Below, one piece after another: positions 5,185 through 9,292 of a stretch of DNA of 9,292 nt. The notes beneath the pieces are model-generated. The model had not been told where the DNA came from and did not search any database. It worked only from the letters and a program-made list of their open reading frames with translations. The stretch is from Pyrinomonadaceae bacterium (GTDB taxonomy: Bacteria > Acidobacteriota > Blastocatellia > Pyrinomonadales > Pyrinomonadaceae): contig JACCRA010000711.1 of assembly GCA_013813825.1 (NCBI GenBank), forward strand, positions 1 to 9,292, given 5' to 3'. Each line of letters opens with the position of its first letter. Position 1 is the stretch's first letter. The position numbers and the translations under genes are program-made.

Positions 5185-6693
5185 CTACTTGCCAGTTGCT
5201 TTGTACACCTCCGCGTCCGGGTGCGCGAGACACATGATCTGCTTGAGGCTCTCAATCTGTTGCTGCTGCTGCTCGATCTGCGTCTGCTGCTCTTTGATGG
5301 CGTTGAGCATCGCCCACAGGATCGGATCATTGTTGACCAGCAAGTAGCCTTTGTCGTTTCGCGTCACGGCTTCGGGAATGATCTGCGCCACCGCCTGCGC
5401 GCCGAAGCCGATGTGCTCGCCCTCCATCTTGAGGCCCAGCGCATTGTCCGCCGTGTACTGGTACCGTAGCGGCTGCAACTGCATCACGGCGGTGAGGCCG
5501 GGAGTGAAGCGCCCGCGCAGCGTCTTGAGGCGCTCATCGGAGAAGGTGGCCCACGAGCCGCCGCCGGGCTTGCTGGCGTTGCCGTTGACCGTCAAGGCCT
5601 GATCCAGGGTGGCGGTGCCGATACCGACACGGCCTCCGATTCTATTTAGGACGAGGTCTCGTGTGCCATTCGCGACATAGTCATAGGCAAACATATAGCC
5701 ATAAGTAGGCGTCGAACCGATGGCGACGCCTGGTCCACTGCCTGTGTTGCTGGGATTCAACCCCGTCGTATCGCCCGTCAACCAACTCGTCCCAATAGCA
5801 CGCACAGCGACGCCGCCGCTGCTGAGGCTTTCGCCTGACACGCCGCGGCCGCCACCGTTGGTGAAGCCAAACACGCCACTGCCGATGCCGCTTTGGCCAA
5901 ACACGCCAGCGCCGATGTCAACGACGCCTGCCACGGCATTGGCGTCTGCATTCACCTGTAGCTTGTAACCCGGGTTGCTCGTCCCGATGCCGACTCTGCC
6001 ATCTGCTGTGACACGCATCCGCTCCGTGATCGTCCCGCCCGTTGGTGCCGTGCGGAAGATCAGCGCCGCCGAGTTGTGCGCCCCGCTGTCGAGGTAGAGT
6101 TGCCCCGGAAAGTTCGGACTATTGTTGCCGAAGAACTGGATCGCCGCGCCCGCCGGACTCACCGTCAACTCCGGCGCGCCGTAGAACCGCAGCCCCCGAG
6201 GTTGTCCGACAACCGGATGTCTCTGGCGTAGGTCGGCCCGCCCGGCGAGGTGAAGATGATGTCGCCGTCCACCACTTGATTCGCCAGCCGCTCAGGTGTC
6301 ATCTCCCGCGTCACGGTGGCCATCCCGCTCTGCACTGTGATCGTGCCGCGCTGCGGGCGTGCTTCCTGCGCCGCGTCTGTCACGGTCACCGTGAATGGGT
6401 ACGCGCCGTCAGCCACTCGCTGCCCGTGCCGATCGGAGAAGTGCCAGTCGAGCGTGCCGCCAGCCACCCCCCCCCGAATCGTAGACCGGCTCCTGGCCGG
6501 TGGTGAAGATCACCAGGTGCAGGTGGGTCACCGCGCCGGAGGTGGCGAAATGCACCCGGTCGCTCGTGGCGGTGGCGGTCACCGACGGCGCTGGTGCTTG
6601 ATTGCTGGTGGGCGGTTGAGTTTGCGCGAGGGCGGTGTTGAGAACTAAGCAGAGGGCACAGAGAGTGGTCCCTAAGCGGGTTGGCGTGAGCAT
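5185..6693 (-). pseudogene. Secreted tail-fibre-like protein with C-terminal S74 chaperone domain, two frameshifts
   Basis: A protein of about 500 residues split over three frames. The start at 6693 has a strong ribosome binding site and a signal peptide (Arg at residue 6, hydrophobic 'LCALCLVLNTALA', cut near 'ALAQTQ'). A small beta domain follows ('VTHLHLVIFTTGQEPVYDSG'). The frame breaks at nine G (plus-strand C at 6467-6475) and resumes with 'AGGTLDWHFSDRHGQRVADG' up to 'RDIRLSDNLGG'. It breaks again at five G (6193-6197) and resumes with 'LRFYGAPELTVSP'. The last 327 residues hold 'RVGIGT' repeats and a Peptidase_S74 domain ('FSDERLKTLRGRF', then 'EHIGFGAQAV'). The Ser of 'FSDER' is the expected autocleavage site and the His of 'EHIGF' a candidate catalytic residue. 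A Gln-rich coiled coil ('EQQTQIEQQQQQIESLK') follows. One extra G at each tract would restore the full frame. It could be a surface adhesin or a phage-derived fibre. Confidence 0.82.
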
Positions 6694-6696
6694 GGT

Positions 6697-6706
6697 ATCT
6701 CCTTCC
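6697..6706 (-). promoter_or_regulatory. Ribosome binding site of the tail-fibre-like gene
   Basis: On the minus strand GGAAGGAG precedes the ATG at 6693 by about five bases (GGAAGGAGATACC-ATG). It decides the start in favour of the ATG at 6693 over the in-frame start 36 bases upstream, which lacks such a site. Confidence 0.7.
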
Positions 6707-6716
6707 GGTGGTCGGG

Positions 6717-6738
6717 CGCTGCCGTACACAGGGCAGCG
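6717..6738. repeat. 7-bp hairpin in the leader of the tail-fibre-like gene
   Basis: CGCTGCC (6717-6723) and GGCAGCG (6732-6738) are exact complements around an eight-base loop. The hairpin ends about ten bases before the ribosome binding site on the minus strand, so it may fold in the messenger leader. Regulatory meaning is speculative. Confidence 0.4.
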
Positions 6739-6956
6739 TCGTCGATGAGAGAGAGCGGCCGGTCGGAAGAGGAGGCTGGTGCTCCAGGCTCCGCACGAGG
6801 CCAGCGATCAGGCATGTCGCAGCGGCGTCAATGGTATGCCTGCCTTAATCAGCCGTCAATGAAGTTGTCCGTCCAGCCGTCAGCTAACTGTCATGCTGTG
6901 CCCCACGATCAAGGGGTGAGGTGTCGCGACACGCCCATCCAAGACTGATCGTGGAC

Positions 6957-6989
6957 AGCGGGTGCCGCCTTCGCAGGGCGGCGCCCGCT
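6957..6989. repeat. GC-rich hairpin, 13-bp stem
   Basis: AGCGGGTGCCGCC (6957-6969) pairs with GGCGGCGCCCGCT (6977-6989) at 12 of 13 positions, the remaining pair being a G-T wobble, around a seven-base loop. No T-run follows on either strand. It lies upstream of the tail-fibre-like gene and could insulate it from upstream transcription. Confidence 0.5.
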
Positions 6990-7282
6990 GCTGGTCTCGG
7001 ACCTGGTGCCAACCTCACGCCGCACCTCACCATGACGACTCCCCGCGACAGCGTACAAGCCCGATGGCTGCGCCCCGCGTGCCCTGTGGCGAGACTTGAG
7101 GGGCCAGCGCAACTCCCAAGTACCCTCGAGGCAGCGGCGGGCACCGGCGAGCCCCTGCTTCCATGACCCGGCGCGCGGCGGCGGTGCCCACCACTGAGTT
7201 GTGCCGCACCGCCGCTGGCGGGATGTGGTTGCCTGATGGTGCCACCTCCCGCGGCCATGGTGAATGGCTGGGCACCGCCGGG

Positions 7283-7323
7283 TCGCCCGTGAGTCAACTC
7301 ACGTCGTCAGTGCCGGTCACGCG
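7283..7323. repeat. Dispersed direct repeat, copy 2
   Basis: Second copy of the 41-base segment found at 5051-5091 (33 of 41 identical). This copy contains the near-palindrome CGTGAGTCAACTCACG at 7288-7303, two 7-base arms around CA, which is degraded in copy 1. A palindromic core kept in one copy fits a protein binding site or a terminal sequence. Confidence 0.5.
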
Positions 7324-7396
7324 ACGCACCGGCCGTGATCATGAAAACGGGGAGGGGCTGACCCGCCCCACCCGCCACCTGTGGTGGTGACCGCGA

Positions 7397-7419
7397 GGCG
7401 AGAGTGGTCGCTTCTCGCC
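7397..7419. repeat. 7-bp perfect hairpin
   Basis: GGCGAGA (7397-7403) and TCTCGCC (7413-7419) pair around a nine-base loop. It stands alone in the gene-free stretch, with no T-run and no neighbouring stop codon to explain it. Confidence 0.4.
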
Positions 7420-8932
7420 CGTCTTCAAAATCCTGCGCCGGCCACCAGTTCTGGGCGGCGCACTGCACCCTCGCTCAGTGCCCCGAACGGCTCCATCCCG
7501 GAGGTCCAATGTCTGCACAGCGTCCGCCAAACCGCTCCGGTTCGGGACCCACTCTGACCCCTCGCTGCGGACCACAAACGGGTACTTCCCTTTTTAGCTG
7601 CCCTTTCGCGCTTTAACGAGGCGGTTTGCGGAGGGATTTGGAGACCGTTGGGGCGCGTGAGAAGCCGCAACTGCTGCCCTCAAGTGCCTGTGTAGTCACA
7701 CGTTACGGTCAGGTTGGGTTTACCGACTGCCCGCCAATGCAAGTTGACAGTTGTCGGCGGACAGAAATGCATAGCGAATTGTCGTCTTTGGACAACAATT
7801 TCCACTGTCATTAGTGGCAGCTTGGCGTGGTCATCGGTCGTCTATTTCCGCGACCAGGTGGACCGTCGCGAGCTGCTGCTGCTGGCGGCGGGGGCGCCCC
7901 CTGCGACACGGGCGCGAGTAGTTGCGCTGGACGCCCGTCGGTCGTCTCCTGATAGCCCGCCGGGTGTCTGGCGGCGCCGCGCTGTGGGCCGGCCAATGAG
8001 CGGCACGACTCGCCGCCGGTCACGCCGCGTGCGCCGAGCCTACTAAGGTCGCCTCCCTCGTGTAACCTTCGCGCCCACCGCTTAGTGGCTGCGTAGCTGT
8101 CAAGCGTAAGCTTCGGCACGGGCGAGCGTGCGGCCCATTCGTGGGGCTGGGTGGCGCCAATCGTTGGCAGTCGCTCGTCGAAACCGTTGACGACGAAGGG
8201 GACCCCGCCGGCTGCCATCTGTTCAACGTGGTGGCTATAATTTTTGTCCCCGCCATCCTCCCATCACCAATAGTGCGCCAGATGCAGCACGCTGGCATTA
8301 TCCGACGCAGGCGCGCAACAATCCGGCGTCCGCGTCGGAGATGGCGATACGCGCCGAAAGCATTTCCCCAACAGCACCCTTCTTAGGGAGCCGCAGACCC
8401 GCGCGTGTTCGCACCTTCACCCACGCTTCAGCCGACCTCTGTGCCCGACACTACGCACAGCGCACGGCGAGGCGTCTGTGGTACGCGCGCCGCAGCTTTC
8501 GACACCGCGCCATGTAAGCGTGTCGTTGCGAGCAGTCCACGCCTCGCGGCGCTCGAGCCATTCTTCCAGCTTCGGGACGATGCATTTGTCCTCCCGCTCG
8601 CCTTTTTTATGGTTAATGTCGGCTAATAATACTTGGCGTGTGCCTTGACCCTGTTGATAGCCTCTGTCAGTTCTGCCTTTTCTCGCTTGCGGTGGTGATT
8701 ACCGCGCTGTTAGTGCAGACCACTCGTCATGCGTTGAAGAAGCGTCCATGAGGTTACTTCCATCCAAGAGGTAACCCAAACTGAGGTTTCTGATTTCTTC
8801 GTTTTTAAAGGGTTCAGTTGCTTGGGAGGCATGGGGTCCCACATCGCCTTTTTAGTTACAAGCTGTTACACGGCCTATTGGACCTCGGACTTCCAGTAAC
8901 AGTTTCTCGCCTAATCAATGGTAACTGTTCAG

Positions 8933-9175
8933 CTACCCGGCGCGTTTACTTACCCTTAGTGGCGCTCCCCGGCACGCCCCTGCGAGTGCTCGGAGCACTC
9001 CTTTGCCTTGCTTCCTCATTGTCGAGACGTAAGAGCGGATGCGGCAGAACCGCCGCGCTCCTTCCTCAGTCCGAAAGCACCCTGAAGTCTTCTGCTGCAA
9101 CTTCACCATCCGCAGGTCACGCTCCGCCTGATTGTTGTCGAACGGCACTGAGAAGTCCGTCACGTAGCGGATAAA
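8933..9175 (-). pseudogene. IS66-family transposase, C-terminal fragment
   Basis: Eighty codons of an IS66-type DDE transposase. '[21 protein letters not shown]' carries the final catalytic Glu in the AER motif. It is followed by '[31 protein letters not shown]', a stretch typical of the family, and by a normal-looking C-terminus with a stop at 8933-8935. Upstream of 'FIRYVTDF' the similarity ends abruptly at the terminal sequence of an IS256-type element, so the gene is interrupted or truncated at about 9175. The open frame formally continues to 9259, but that part is the other element read in the wrong frame. Inactive. Confidence 0.87.
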
Positions 9176-9199
9176 GCAACATCCTTTCTGTAAATTCCC
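9176..9199. repeat. Probable terminal inverted repeat of an IS256-family element
   Basis: On the minus strand this reads 'GGGAATTTACAGAAAGGATG' and a few further bases, directly after the stop codon of an IS256-type transposase. IS256-family elements commonly end with a TTTACAGAAA-like motif close to the transposase stop. The outer edge coincides with the point where IS66 coding similarity starts. Confidence 0.55.
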
Positions 9200-9204
9200 T
9201 TCGG

Positions 9205-9291
9205 TCACAGGGGCGGGTGGCTGTTCTCCATCGTCAGATACACTCCTTGCGTTTCCCACTCTTCGCTGATCTCCATCAGCACAGCGCTCGC
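9205..9291 (-). CDS. IS256-family (mutator type) transposase, last 28 codons
   Basis: Reading in from the right edge on the minus strand gives '[20 protein letters not shown]' and then a stop at 9205-9207. The '[13 protein letters not shown]' ending is characteristic of IS256/mutator transposases. The frame is open at the window boundary, so the rest of the gene lies outside and its integrity is unknown. A probable terminal repeat follows at once, showing that this is the right end of the element. Confidence 0.7.
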   Translation of the reverse strand, partial: ASAVLMEISEEWETQGVYLTMENSHPPL

Positions 9292-9292
9292 C

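Larger units (their letters stand above)
6739..8932. other. Long stretch without a recognisable gene
   Basis: About 2.2 kb of mostly GC-rich sequence. Many open frames exist on both strands, but they overlap each other, have Arg/Pro/Ala/Gly-rich low-complexity compositions and show no domain I know, as expected of stop-poor GC-rich DNA. Noted inside it are hairpins at 6957-6989 and 7397-7419, a copy of the 41-base repeat at 7283-7323, and a GTTAC/GTAAC cluster at 8753-8925. A charged stretch on the minus strand near 8623-8700 ('REKAELTEAINRVKAHAKYY') could be the remnant of a real gene, but it has no start. A 44-codon minus-strand frame at 8451-8585 has GGGAGG only four bases before its ATG and no recognisable product. 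Confidence 0.4.

Noticed and set aside
6884..7297. 137-codon minus-strand frame upstream of the surface gene
   Set aside because: Low-complexity Gly/Arg/Pro/Ala composition typical of random GC-rich frames, with no known motif.
7811..8298. Overlapping minus-strand frames near 8.0 kb
   Set aside because: They overlap each other and lack motifs and ribosome binding sites; no support for a gene beyond length.
8425..8700. Open minus-strand stretch with 'KLEEWLERREAW' as a gene
   Set aside because: About 90 codons are open but there is no ATG, GTG or TTG start at a sensible place and no known family. It is at most a remnant.

Overview
The window reads as a GC-rich bacterial accessory region: remnants of insertion sequences at both ends, a short integron-type cassette array on the left, two response regulators in the middle and a frameshifted surface/tail-fibre-like gene on the right. 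No rRNA, tRNA or housekeeping gene is present, so taxonomy is weak. The intramolecular-chaperone tail-fibre protein with its 'VGIGT' repeats and secreted N-terminus, together with the IS630 subtype, recalls Acidobacteriota (Blastocatellia-like) or similar soil/water bacteria. That is an inference from family familiarity, not a measured result.

Left part (1-2040): the 3' end of an IS30-family transposase is followed by a 5'-truncated IS630-family transposase carrying one internal TAG stop. Directly behind it is the C-terminal half of a GNAT acetyltransferase. Two attC-like sites (about 1514-1620 and 1952-2039) bracket a small broken hypothetical gene, as in an integron cassette array. From 2041 to 3350 an intact 353-residue SAM-dependent methyltransferase with an N-terminal winged-helix region has a good ribosome binding site and a candidate promoter. 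It ends in a third attC-like site whose right end matches the first at 18 of 22 positions. I see no integron integrase in the window.

Middle (3350-4940): about 770 bases hold no convincing gene but many inverted repeats, including a 12-bp perfect hairpin at 3366-3399, a 17-bp imperfect stem at 3629-3738 and two interleaved stems at 3822-3870 with pseudoknot topology. Then come two single-domain response regulators facing each other, separated by a 14-bp perfect hairpin. They have no histidine kinase and no output domain here, so they are probably phosphorelay or protein-interaction receivers.

Right part (4940-9292): a minus-strand secreted protein with a C-terminal Peptidase_S74 (endosialidase chaperone) domain is split over three reading frames by two breaks, each at a run of G on the coding strand (9 G and 5 G). 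Diverged 41-base direct repeats lie on either side of it. About 2.2 kb upstream of it (6740-8930) lacks a recognisable gene. The window ends in an IS66 transposase 3' fragment interrupted by the end of an IS256-family element. Overall this looks like a decaying, transposon-rich accessory island in which the methyltransferase and the two receivers are the only clearly intact genes.
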